A stretch of 21,633 bases of DNA, taken from JAMXLO01 sp046732975 (GTDB lineage Bacteria > Pseudomonadota > Alphaproteobacteria > Acetobacterales > Acetobacteraceae). The translations under genes and the position numbers were made by a program. Each line of letters opens with the position of its first letter. The first letter of the stretch is position 1. Below, one piece after another: positions 1-7,090 of this stretch. The notes beneath the pieces are model-generated. The model ran no database searches and was not told where the DNA came from. It saw only the letters and a list, made by a program, of their open reading frames with translations. The DNA lies in contig JBKPOG010000257.1 in NCBI GenBank assembly GCA_046732975.1, forward strand, positions 1 to 21,633. The letters run 5' to 3'.

Positions 1-204
1 ATGCAACAAAGTCGTTCTCGTCGCCGGCCACCATGCCGTCCGTGAAAGGGTGATCCTACATCTTGGTGCTGCGAAAACTCATCGACTACGGCAGGGACCT
101 CGCCGCGTCGCCCCGCGCCAAGCAACTCGACGAAAGGATCATCCAAAGCAGACCCCAGGCCTCGGGCGGCGCCGCCCCCAAGCTCTTGCGCTCGTCCGAA
201 TCCA
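1..204. other. Left-edge stretch without an assignable gene
   Basis: No gene can be assigned here. One plus frame is open from base 2 to 256, and its first 15-20 codons look protein-like (residues VVLVAGHHAVRERV). It then becomes Arg/Pro/Gln-rich, as expected of non-coding high-GC DNA. A second plus frame from about base 63 begins with LRKLIDYGRDLAAS, which could be a remnant of a small protein, but it also degrades into low-complexity sequence. Either may be the tail or head of a broken gene next to the DUF29 remnant. Neither has a convincing ribosome-binding site. Confidence 0.3.
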
Positions 205-583
205 TCAATCGGAACCGTCTGGCAGCCACGGGCCAAGCACCTGCTCGTCCGTGTAGGCGAGCGCGGCCGGATCAAGGCACGGCTGTTTCTTGTGATGAGC
301 CAGCGAGGCCTGCACCAGTGCACGCGCCTCAAGCAGCTCTTCGCCGATAACAGCCGGCAAGGTGGGCTTTATGCTGGGGCTGTCGCGCAGCAACGTCCGT
401 AGTTGGGCCCCGCTGCTCTAGAATCGTCTCGCACCAACCTGCCCGCGGCTCGGGCCGTCCGAGAGACCTGCCACTTAAGTAAGTGCGCCAGAGTGGTCCT
501 GACCCGGTTCCTGAGTTCGCGCCGGTCACTGATGCCCCGCGCCTTTCTCGAGCACCAGCGCGCAACAACGCAGAACGACGTTC
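205..583 (-). pseudogene. DUF29 family protein, frameshifted remnant
   Basis: DUF29 proteins are small (about 140-155 aa), of unknown function, and common in cyanobacteria and Acetobacteraceae. On the minus strand their characteristic blocks appear in order but in different frames. An ALLRAG block lies at about 560-580. SDRREL..LAHLLKWQ lies at 533-468 in a second frame. GW.ETILEQR lies at 438-410, back in the first frame. LRTLLRDSPSIK through the C-terminal AYTDEQVLGPWLPDG lies at 408-205 in the third frame, ending in TGA at 205-207. One break falls at the G run 408-411, where a single extra G restores the frame. The Asp/Glu-rich segment expected after LLRAG is missing. At least three frame changes in under 400 bases argue for a decayed gene rather than one sequencing error. 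Function is unknown and the product is presumably not made. Confidence 0.8.
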
Positions 584-619
584 CGGCGACCGCCCGCGGC
601 ACCGGACCGCCCTGAGGCC

Positions 620-2272
620 TCAGGCGGCCTCGCGCGCGCAGAAACAGGAAACCGACACCGGCACGTCGGCGCGAGCCGCGGCGATCGTCACGCGTTGCCG
701 GATCAGCGCGGCTTCTGCCGTTTCGCCGCGCCGCTCCAGGCAATCGAGCAGCCCTCGCAGCGCCCACAGATTGTCAGGATGTATCTGTGCGCGCGGCAAG
801 GAACCACCAAGGCCCAGGTCCTCGCGATACACCGCCTCAGCATCCGCCACGCGGCCTTGCTCCAGCAGCAGCGCACCCAGCGCGTGACGCACCGGCTGCA
901 TCCAGCCCCACGGTTCGTCGTACGGCAGATCATCCTCCAATGCGACCGCAGCCCGCAAACGTGCGAATGCAGCATCGTATTCGCCGCGGCGATAGGCGAT
1001 CTCGCCTGCCAGCATCGCCTCCGCAACAGCCAGCAGCTGCACGCACAGCACGTTGTGCAGTTGCCGCGATTCAGGCACGTTTCTCGCCGCGGCGTGGAAC
1101 AGCGCCTGTTCCGCCTCCGCCGCCGCCACGTCGCCGAGCGCTGCGTGTGCGACGCCCTTGGCGTAGTGCGTCATCGCCACGGTGTTGCAGTAAAGGTCGT
1201 GGTCCGCCGGCAGATCCTGCGCAATGATCTCGTGCCATTTGCCGAAGCGGATCAGCACGTGCTGACGAATGGAAAGGTAGCTCTCGAAGAAATCCGCCAT
1301 CGGCGGCGACGGAATGCGTAGCATCGCCTCCGGCATGGTTTCAATCAGCTCATCGGCAGCGGCGATAGCGGGCGCGTACTGCCCCAGGAACATCGCGCCA
1401 TAAGCAGCAAAGTGATAGTTGTGGATACGATATCCCGAGTAAAAATTCATCGGGCCAGCGCGATCGTAGAACTTACGATCCGCGACGATCGCCTTCTGGT
1501 TCCAGTGCATGGCGTCGCGGTAGTGGCCGCACTGAATGTCGATATGTGTAGGCATGTGCGTAAGGTGGCCCATGTCCGGGCTTAGTTCGCGCAGCCGGTC
1601 GCCGGTGACCAGGGCCACCTCCGGAGTCGGTGACATTTCCATGAGGTGGACATGCAGGTGCAACAGACCGGGATGGTCCATCGCCCCGGGCAAATCGCGG
1701 AATGCCGTCTCCAACAGGTCCCGTGCCTCCAGCGTACCTGCGCCTGGCGTGGGTTTGCCGGTGCGTGCATCCCACATCTGCCAGGGCGTGCGGTTCAGAA
1801 TCGCCTCGACAAAGATGGCGCATAAATCAAGGTCGCTGGGATGCGCCCGGTACGCGATGCGCATGGCATCGGCAAACGCGTCGTTCCACGCTCCCTGGTC
1901 CTCGATCGGCTCGTGCTGCGGATAACGCGCCGGCAATGCCTCGATCAACGCACGCTCTGCCGCGGTTACCCCGCCGACCAGCGCCAGTGCCGCACGGCTC
2001 GCATCATAGGAACGTGTCAGCGCCGCCGCCTTGCTGGCCGGATCCATCAGTTCCCAGGGAAAATTGTAGTTCGGCCCCGCAGCGTATCCGACGCCCCAAT
2101 GTGCCATGGCACAGTCCGGATCGGCCTCCAGCGCTTTCTCGAAGCAGGCAACGGCCTCCTCGTGATGATAGCCGTAGCACCAGTTCAGGCCACGAGCGAA
2201 CCAGCGCTGCGCATCAGCCGACGTGGTTGTCACCGCCCGCACGTAGCGGCCGACATCATACGGATAATCCAT
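620..2272 (-). CDS. Tetratricopeptide repeat protein, about 550 aa
   Basis: A predicted soluble protein with TPR-type helical pairs; residues about 22-70 read as a clear TPR (ARGLNWCYGYHHEEAVACFE, then ADPDCAMAHWG). Further TPR-like Ala-rich helices occur through to the C-terminus. No signal peptide or catalytic motif is evident, so a scaffolding or protein-binding role is all that can be inferred. The ATG at 2272 is chosen because AAAGGAGG lies just upstream. A longer in-frame extension to 2347 would run through the terminator-like hairpin and is rejected. The gene follows the ABC transporter genes on the same strand but is separated from the ATPase gene by 111 bp that hold that hairpin, so it may be transcribed partly on its own. 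The family is recognisable; its function is not known to me. Confidence 0.85.
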   Translation of the reverse strand: MDYPYDVGRYVRAVTTTSADAQRWFARGLNWCYGYHHEEAVACFEKALEADPDCAMAHWGVGYAAGPNYNFPWELMDPASKAAALTRSYDASRAALALVGGVTAAERALIEALPARYPQHEPIEDQGAWNDAFADAMRIAYRAHPSDLDLCAIFVEAILNRTPWQMWDARTGKPTPGAGTLEARDLLETAFRDLPGAMDHPGLLHLHVHLMEMSPTPEVALVTGDRLRELSPDMGHLTHMPTHIDIQCGHYRDAMHWNQKAIVADRKFYDRAGPMNFYSGYRIHNYHFAAYGAMFLGQYAPAIAAADELIETMPEAMLRIPSPPMADFFESYLSIRQHVLIRFGKWHEIIAQDLPADHDLYCNTVAMTHYAKGVAHAALGDVAAAEAEQALFHAAARNVPESRQLHNVLCVQLLAVAEAMLAGEIAYRRGEYDAAFARLRAAVALEDDLPYDEPWGWMQPVRHALGALLLEQGRVADAEAVYREDLGLGGSLPRAQIHPDNLWALRGLLDCLERRGETAEAALIRQRVTIAAARADVPVSVSCFCAREAA

Positions 2273-2321
2273 TTCCGCCCCCCTCCTTTCGTTTGCGCGC
2301 CACGCACACGCACACGCCGCC

Positions 2322-2359
2322 AATAGAAACGGCGCCACTCTCAACAAAAGAGCGGCGCC
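2322..2359 (-). terminator. Intrinsic-terminator-like hairpin after the ATPase gene
   Basis: Read on the minus strand, GGCGCCGCTCT (2359-2349) pairs with AGAGTGGCGCC (2341-2331), an 11-bp stem with one G-T wobble and a 7-base loop. It is followed by GTTTCTATT, a moderately T-rich tail. It starts 24 bases after the ATPase stop codon and ends about 50 bases before the TPR gene start. Position, stem and tail all fit a rho-independent terminator or a partial terminator that lowers read-through into the TPR gene. The tail is not a pure T run, so efficiency is uncertain. Confidence 0.65.
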
Positions 2360-2383
2360 ATTGTCAGTCAGGCGAGTCGGCGA

Positions 2384-3487
2384 TTAGACGACCCTGCCGG
2401 TATCCGGCTCCATCAGGTGCATCTTGCTCATATCAGCAGTCAGCGGCAGCATCTCTCCAGGCTCGGCATGTGTCGCAGGATCGACACGAGCGCAGACCGG
2501 GTCGTGGCCGACGAAGAAGTGGACCATCGTCTCCATTCCCATCGGCTCCACCACATCCACCGGCAGTTCAACCCGCGTGTAGCCCGGGCGGCCCACCTCG
2601 TGGTACTCGAACAAGTGCTCGGGTCGCAGACCGAAGACCATCTCCTTACCCTTGTACTTGCCGTAGCGATCGGCCCGATCCGGCGGCACCGGCAGCACGA
2701 TCTGATCGCTGATGCGGATCGCCAGCCCGCCATTAGACCCGTCCTGCACATGCACCGGCAGGAAGTTCATCGCCGGCGAGCCGATGAACCCCGCGACGAA
2801 CCGCGTCGCTGGATTGTGGTAAAGGTCCTGCGGCGAACCGACCTGCTCGATCACGCCGTGGTTCATTACCACCACGCGATCGGCCAAGGTCATCGCCTCC
2901 ACCTGATCGTGCGTCACGTAAACCGTGGTGGTGCGCACCGTCTGGTGCACCTTCTTGATCTCGGTCCGCATCTGCACGCGCAGCTTGGCGTCCAGGTTGG
3001 ACAACGGCTCGTCGAACAGGAACACCTTCGGGTTGCGCACGATCGCGCGGCCCATCGCGACGCGCTGCCGCTGCCCGCCCGACAATGCGCGAGGCTTGCG
3101 CTCGAGCAGCGTTCCGATATCCAGAATGCGCGCCGCCTCATCCACCCGGCGCTTGATCTCGTCCCTCGGGAACTTCCGCAGCTTGAGGCCAAATGCCATG
3201 TTATCGAACACGCTCATATGCGGATACAGCGCGTAGTTCTGGAACACCATGGCGATGTCGCGATCCCGCGGTGGCACGTCGTTCACCACGTCGCCGCCAA
3301 TCCAGATTTCTCCTTCGGTGATCTCCTCCAGACCCGCGATCATGCGCAATGTCGTGGACTTGCCGCAGCCCGAAGGTCCGACCAGAACAACGAACTCCTG
3401 ATCGGCGATCTCCAGATCGATCCCTTTCACCGCTTGCACGCCGCCGTCATACATTTTGACTACCTTGCGGCAGGACACTTCAGCCAT
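2384..3487 (-). CDS. ABC transporter ATP-binding protein, MalK/UgpC type
   Basis: Cytoplasmic ATPase (367 aa) that powers the two permeases encoded just upstream. The N-terminal nucleotide-binding domain is complete: Walker A GPSGCGKST at 37-45, Q-loop Gln83, signature LSGGQ at 135-139, Walker B VFLFDEP at 155-161, and H-loop His193 in VTHDQ. Residues from about 240 onward form the C-terminal OB-fold regulatory domain typical of the CUT1 sugar/polyol subfamily, including a GLRPEHL segment. Length is normal. The start codon is ATG with a GAGGGA motif rather far upstream, and it lies 35 bp after the permease stop, so translation is probably linked to the permease genes. The UgpC label is a family name and does not establish glycerol-3-phosphate as substrate. 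Confidence 0.95.
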   Translation of the reverse strand: MAEVSCRKVVKMYDGGVQAVKGIDLEIADQEFVVLVGPSGCGKSTTLRMIAGLEEITEGEIWIGGDVVNDVPPRDRDIAMVFQNYALYPHMSVFDNMAFGLKLRKFPRDEIKRRVDEAARILDIGTLLERKPRALSGGQRQRVAMGRAIVRNPKVFLFDEPLSNLDAKLRVQMRTEIKKVHQTVRTTTVYVTHDQVEAMTLADRVVVMNHGVIEQVGSPQDLYHNPATRFVAGFIGSPAMNFLPVHVQDGSNGGLAIRISDQIVLPVPPDRADRYGKYKGKEMVFGLRPEHLFEYHEVGRPGYTRVELPVDVVEPMGMETMVHFFVGHDPVCARVDPATHAEPGEMLPLTADMSKMHLMEPDTGRVV

Positions 3488-3522
3488 GGTCTTGTAGTTC
3501 CCTCAGTTGCTTGCGGTGAAAC

Positions 3523-4422
3523 TTAACCCTTCGTTGCGCCGGCGGTGAGGCCAGCAACGTAGTAATCCATCAGGAATGCGTAGATCAGGATCGGCGGCAG
3601 CGACGCCAGCAGGCAGGCGGCCATGATCTTGCCCCACTGGAACACGTCGCCGCGGATCAGGTCGCTGATAATGCCGACCGTAAGTACCATTTGCTGGGAC
3701 GTATAGAGATACGCGAGTGGATACAGGAACTGCCCCCAGCTCACGGTGAAGGCGAAGATCGTCGCCGCAATGATGCCGGGCATCGCCACCGGGATGAAGA
3801 TCCGCCACAGCATCTGCAGATAGCCCGCCCCGTCGATCAGCGCGGCCTCGTCCAGCTCCTTCGGGATCGAGCTGAAATAGCCGATCATGATCCAGGTGCA
3901 GAACGGCACCGCCAGGGTCGGGTACAGCAGTGCCAGACACCAGACGCTGTTGATCAGTCCCAGGAAGCCAACAATCTGAAACAGCGGCAGGAACAGCAGC
4001 GAGGCCGGGATCAGATAGGTCAGGAACACGCCGGTGCTCAGCGCCTGACTGCCCCAGAACCCCATCCGCGCCAGACTGAACGCGGCAAGCACGGAAATCA
4101 CCATGCTGATCGCGACGGTGCAGATCGTGATCATCACCGAATTCAGATAGTACGTCTGAAAGTTTGGATAGGTGATCAGGTACCAGAAGTTCTCCAGCGT
4201 CGGATGGCGCACGATCCACGGACTGCCGGTTTGTGCCGAGATCTCCGCCGATGACTTCAGGCTGGTCATCAGAGTGTAGAACGGCGGCACCAGAAACATG
4301 ACCACGAAGCAGCCCAGCGCGGCGTAGCTGGCCCATAAGGCCCAGGCGCGTTGGCGGTGCAGGCTGTGGTGCCGGTGCCGCGCGTGCGACACCGCGCCTG
4401 CGACAGCAGTCGAGGTGCTCAT
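3523..4422 (-). CDS. Carbohydrate-type ABC transporter permease (MalG/UgpE-like)
   Basis: Inner-membrane permease of 299 aa from the CUT1 family. A cytoplasmic basic N-terminus rich in His/Arg is followed by about six hydrophobic segments, the first at about 31-50. The EAA loop that contacts the ATPase is seen at about 189-215: ELDEAALIDGAG, then I.IPVAMPG. Its ATG overlaps the TGA of the preceding permease gene as ATGA (4419-4422), the usual arrangement for coupled permease pairs. It ends in TAA, 35 bp before the ATPase gene. With the partner permease it should form the heterodimeric channel; the substrate is not evident. Confidence 0.93.
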   Translation of the reverse strand: MSTSTAVAGAVSHARHRHHSLHRQRAWALWASYAALGCFVVMFLVPPFYTLMTSLKSSAEISAQTGSPWIVRHPTLENFWYLITYPNFQTYYLNSVMITICTVAISMVISVLAAFSLARMGFWGSQALSTGVFLTYLIPASLLFLPLFQIVGFLGLINSVWCLALLYPTLAVPFCTWIMIGYFSSIPKELDEAALIDGAGYLQMLWRIFIPVAMPGIIAATIFAFTVSWGQFLYPLAYLYTSQQMVLTVGIISDLIRGDVFQWGKIMAACLLASLPPILIYAFLMDYYVAGLTAGATKG

Positions 4423-5369
4423 GCCGCGATCTCCTTGCTGCGACGCGTCACGCCGCGCAGCACGAAGAAGGCGGCAACGGCGAGGATCGGGAACATGAAG
4501 AGGCTATCCGCAGCACCGAGCGGGATGTCGCCCGACTGAATGCCGACCTGGAAGGCGTAGGTGGCGAACACGTGCGTCATGTCCTGGGGGCCACCGCCGG
4601 TCAGGATGCGGACGATATCGAACTCAGCGAACGTGACGATCAGGCTGAACAGGATGGTGATGGCGATGATGTTGCGCATCATCGGCAGTGTGACAAAGAA
4701 CAGCTTCTGCATCGCTCCGGCGCCATCGATCGCCGCTGCCTCATACAGCTGGTCCGGCACCGACTTCAGCGCCGCCAGGTACATGATCATAAAGAACGGC
4801 GTGCCGTACCAGACATTCACCACGATGGTGCAGAACCGCGCGATCCAGCCGACGCCAAGCCACGGTACGGATGAAAAGCCGAACTCGTTCAGGATCCAGT
4901 TGAACGCCGAGTAGGACGGATCGAACATCCACCACCAGGTCAGGGTGGACAGTGCCAGCGGGATGACCCAGGGCACCAGCAATAGGCCGCGCCAGATGCG
5001 TTGGTTCTTACCCGGGATATTGTGCATCAGGTGCGCCACTGTGATGCCGATCAACGCCTTAAAGATCACCGCAGTGATCGCGAACAGGCAGCTCTGAAAA
5101 ATTACCAGCTGGAACGTGTTGCGCTTCAGCAGAAACGCGAAATTCCCCAACCCGACGAACTGGGTCATCTTCTTGTTCAGCATGCTCAGCCAGATGGCGT
5201 AGAATGCCGGATAGACCACGAAGCATGCCACCAGCAGGATCAGCGGCAGGCAGAGCAGGAACGCAATGGTCGAGCGACGCTGCGCAAAGCGTTTCATGGT
5301 GCTTGCGCGACGCCGTCCCGCCATGGCCGGCGCCATTACGCCAACGGGTACGCTCGTGCCGTCTGCCAT
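4419..5369 (-). CDS. Carbohydrate-type ABC transporter permease (MalF/UgpA-like)
   Basis: Inner-membrane permease of 316 aa, partner of the permease encoded immediately downstream. A basic N-terminus precedes the first membrane segment at about 36-60. The EAA loop lies at about 207-230 (LYEAAAIDGAG, then VTLPMM). The late motif LTGGGP, typical of the UgpA/MalF side of CUT1 transporters, is present. The ATG at 5369 follows GGGAGG by six bases; a TTG two codons upstream is less likely. The 227-bp gap separating it from binding-protein gene 1 contains several stem-loops, which would reduce permease expression relative to binding protein. Confidence 0.93.
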   Translation of the reverse strand: MADGTSVPVGVMAPAMAGRRRASTMKRFAQRRSTIAFLLCLPLILLVACFVVYPAFYAIWLSMLNKKMTQFVGLGNFAFLLKRNTFQLVIFQSCLFAITAVIFKALIGITVAHLMHNIPGKNQRIWRGLLLVPWVIPLALSTLTWWWMFDPSYSAFNWILNEFGFSSVPWLGVGWIARFCTIVVNVWYGTPFFMIMYLAALKSVPDQLYEAAAIDGAGAMQKLFFVTLPMMRNIIAITILFSLIVTFAEFDIVRILTGGGPQDMTHVFATYAFQVGIQSGDIPLGAADSLFMFPILAVAAFFVLRGVTRRSKEIAA

Positions 5370-5483
5370 TCCCAACCTCCCTTACCCGACCCGCAGAGCA
5401 CTAATTCCCGCTGGCCAGACTGCGCAGAACCCAAAACTGCCTGCACGACGACGCATGTGCGTCTGTTCGAGTCTTCCGCGCCC

Positions 5484-5593
5484 CTGCCCGCTTCCCGGGC
5501 AGCCGAACCGGCGCGTGATGCCTTGCTTTGCAGCCACGCTAGCGGCTGGCGCCGCAATGTGCAACGCCAGCCGAGTCCAGTTTCGCGCGAAAC
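5484..5593 (-). other. Cluster of stem-loops between binding-protein gene 1 and the permease genes
   Basis: Three inverted repeats follow the stop of binding-protein gene 1. They are a 14-bp perfect palindrome GTTTCGCGCGAAAC at 5580-5593, an 8-bp stem GGCTGGCG/CGCCAGCC (5544-5551 with 5565-5572, 13-base loop), and a 7-bp stem CTGCCCG/CGGGCAG (5484-5490 with 5496-5502). None has a T-tract, so they do not look like full terminators. By analogy with the malE-malF interval, such structures can protect the upstream message from 3' decay and weaken downstream expression. That role is inferred. Confidence 0.5.
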
Positions 5594-5596
5594 CGA

Positions 5597-6943
5597 TCAG
5601 CGGGTGAAGCCTTCCAGCTCGTCCTTCGCCCAAGCAATAACCTGTTTGATCGATTGCCCTTCCTTAATCCGCGCCATCATCTGGTTGTGAATGGCGCGGT
5701 TATAGACCTGAACGGCGATATCCGGCGACGCCTCGGACGCAGTCAGGCTCGGCTTTGCGTTATGCCACGGGCGGATCGGGTAATTATATACCGTCCCCGG
5801 CGGTGGCTCGACCGTCTCCCAGATCTTGAAATCGAGCATCTTGGCGAACGGTGGCAGGTCATAGCCCGCAACCGCATTGTCGCGTTCCTCGACCTGCTCG
5901 CGCTCCATCAGGTAGGTGATCAGCTCCTTGCCCGCCGACTGGTTCTGGCTGAACTGGAACACGCCCCAGAAGAACGTCGCCGTCGGCACGAACCGTCCCT
6001 TGGGGCCCGTCGGCGGCGAGAAAGTCCAGCAGTCCTTCGCCACGTCCGGCGCATCGCGTTTCGCTACCGCCCAGGCCGAAGGAGGGTTGAAGATCAGCGC
6101 ACTCTTGCCGGAGATCAGCGCCCGGTTGTTCGAGGCATCGTCGTAACTCACGGCATCGTCCGGATAGAACTTGACCAACTTCTGAACGTACTCCAGGCAC
6201 TGCGTCATTTCCGGCGTATCGAGCGTGATGTTGCCCTTCGCATCGAACATCGTCGCGCCGTAGGCGTGGAACAGGGCACCGTGCATATCGATGGCATCGG
6301 TATTGGTATTGCTGCCAAGCCCGAAGCCGAAGGTGAGACCGTCCTTTTTGGCTAGCTCGGCATATTTCATCAGCGCGTCCCAGGTCCAGCCGTCCTGCGC
6401 CGCTGTATGCTCCGGCTTCACCGGATACATCGCCTGCAGATCTAGGCCGTTCTTCTTGAACCAGCCGATCCGTCCACATGGCGGCTTGGTCTGCGTACCG
6501 GAACTCGTCGGCACCGCCGTCCATACGTTCTTCTGCTTGGCAAGGTATTCGGCCGTGGCATCGACGTCGCCATACTTGCCCGTCAGGTACTTCACCACGT
6601 CGTCCACAGGCGCAAGCGACTCGTGGCTGTTGTACACATCCCAATTGTAGAATGTATACACGTCATGACCGGTCTTCGCCTGTGCCTCTGCCACCCCCGT
6701 CATCATCAGCTTGTTGCCGTTGCCGGTGATGAAATCGACGCTCGCCTCGACCTTGTTCTTGGCCGCCCAGGCATTAACCTGCTTCTGCATAACGTCGTTG
6801 CCGCCCGGGACCCAATGATCCCAGAACGCTATCGCCAACTTGCCTGCCGCGCCGGCGGTACGGATGTGCACCAGCGGCAGTACGGCCGTCGCAGCCCCAA
6901 GTTTTAGGGCTCTGCGACGCGAAACCTTCCCAGACCTGATCAT
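5597..6943 (-). CDS. ABC transporter solute-binding protein 1, Tat-type signal
   Basis: Periplasmic extracellular solute-binding protein of 448 aa, expected to deliver a sugar-like or polyol-like ligand to the adjacent permeases. The N-terminus carries SRRRALKLG at 8-16, a good Tat motif, then a hydrophobic stretch and an Ala-rich cleavage region near residue 33. The mature part begins GKLAIAFWDHWVPGGND. It shares long identical blocks with the two genes upstream, for example DDASNNRALISG and SAWAVAKRDAP, so the three are paralogues. The ATG at 6943 is preferred because GGGAGAA precedes it and the length then matches its paralogues; another ATG at 6958 has no good site. It is the binding-protein gene nearest the permeases. 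The ligand cannot be inferred. Confidence 0.92.
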   Translation of the reverse strand: MIRSGKVSRRRALKLGAATAVLPLVHIRTAGAAGKLAIAFWDHWVPGGNDVMQKQVNAWAAKNKVEASVDFITGNGNKLMMTGVAEAQAKTGHDVYTFYNWDVYNSHESLAPVDDVVKYLTGKYGDVDATAEYLAKQKNVWTAVPTSSGTQTKPPCGRIGWFKKNGLDLQAMYPVKPEHTAAQDGWTWDALMKYAELAKKDGLTFGFGLGSNTNTDAIDMHGALFHAYGATMFDAKGNITLDTPEMTQCLEYVQKLVKFYPDDAVSYDDASNNRALISGKSALIFNPPSAWAVAKRDAPDVAKDCWTFSPPTGPKGRFVPTATFFWGVFQFSQNQSAGKELITYLMEREQVEERDNAVAGYDLPPFAKMLDFKIWETVEPPPGTVYNYPIRPWHNAKPSLTASEASPDIAVQVYNRAIHNQMMARIKEGQSIKQVIAWAKDELEGFTR

Positions 6944-7053
6944 TACGCGTTCTCCCATACTGAGCCTCGGCGCTCGGTGGCGCCAAGTCGTGCTGAGTAC
7001 GCCTTGTCGGCGCCCAGTCTATTTCTTCAGCGCGTCAGCGCGCTGTTCTCGTA

Positions 7054-7080
7054 TCGGCCGTGCCATCACGGCACGGCCGA
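7054..7080 (-). other. Perfect 11-bp stem-loop after binding-protein gene 2
   Basis: TCGGCCGTGCC (7054-7064), loop ATCAC, then GGCACGGCCGA (7070-7080): a perfect 11-bp, very GC-rich stem. It starts ten bases after the stop codon of binding-protein gene 2. No T-tract follows in either direction, so it looks like an mRNA-stabilising or attenuating hairpin rather than a full terminator. It would set expression of gene 2 apart from gene 1. Confidence 0.65.
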
Positions 7081-7090
7081 GCGACGACAC

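Noticed and set aside
612..623. Palindrome CTGAGGCCTCAG at the TPR stop codon as a terminator
   Set aside because: It has no T-tract on the minus strand and spans the stop codon; probably incidental.
2273..2347. N-terminal extension of the TPR protein that looks like a signal or lipoprotein (LLAACAC)
   Set aside because: It would be read through the terminator-like hairpin. AAAGGAGG next to the ATG at 2272 marks the real start.
1702..2712. Long plus-strand open frame (336 codons) antisense to the TPR and ATPase genes
   Set aside because: Arg/Pro/Ser-rich with no recognisable domain. It is antisense to two well-supported genes and expected by chance in GC-rich DNA.
2417..3526. Plus-strand open frame (369 codons) opposite the ATPase gene
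   Set aside because: It mirrors the codons of the clear MalK/UgpC-type ATPase. The composition is His/Arg-rich with no domain and no ribosome site.
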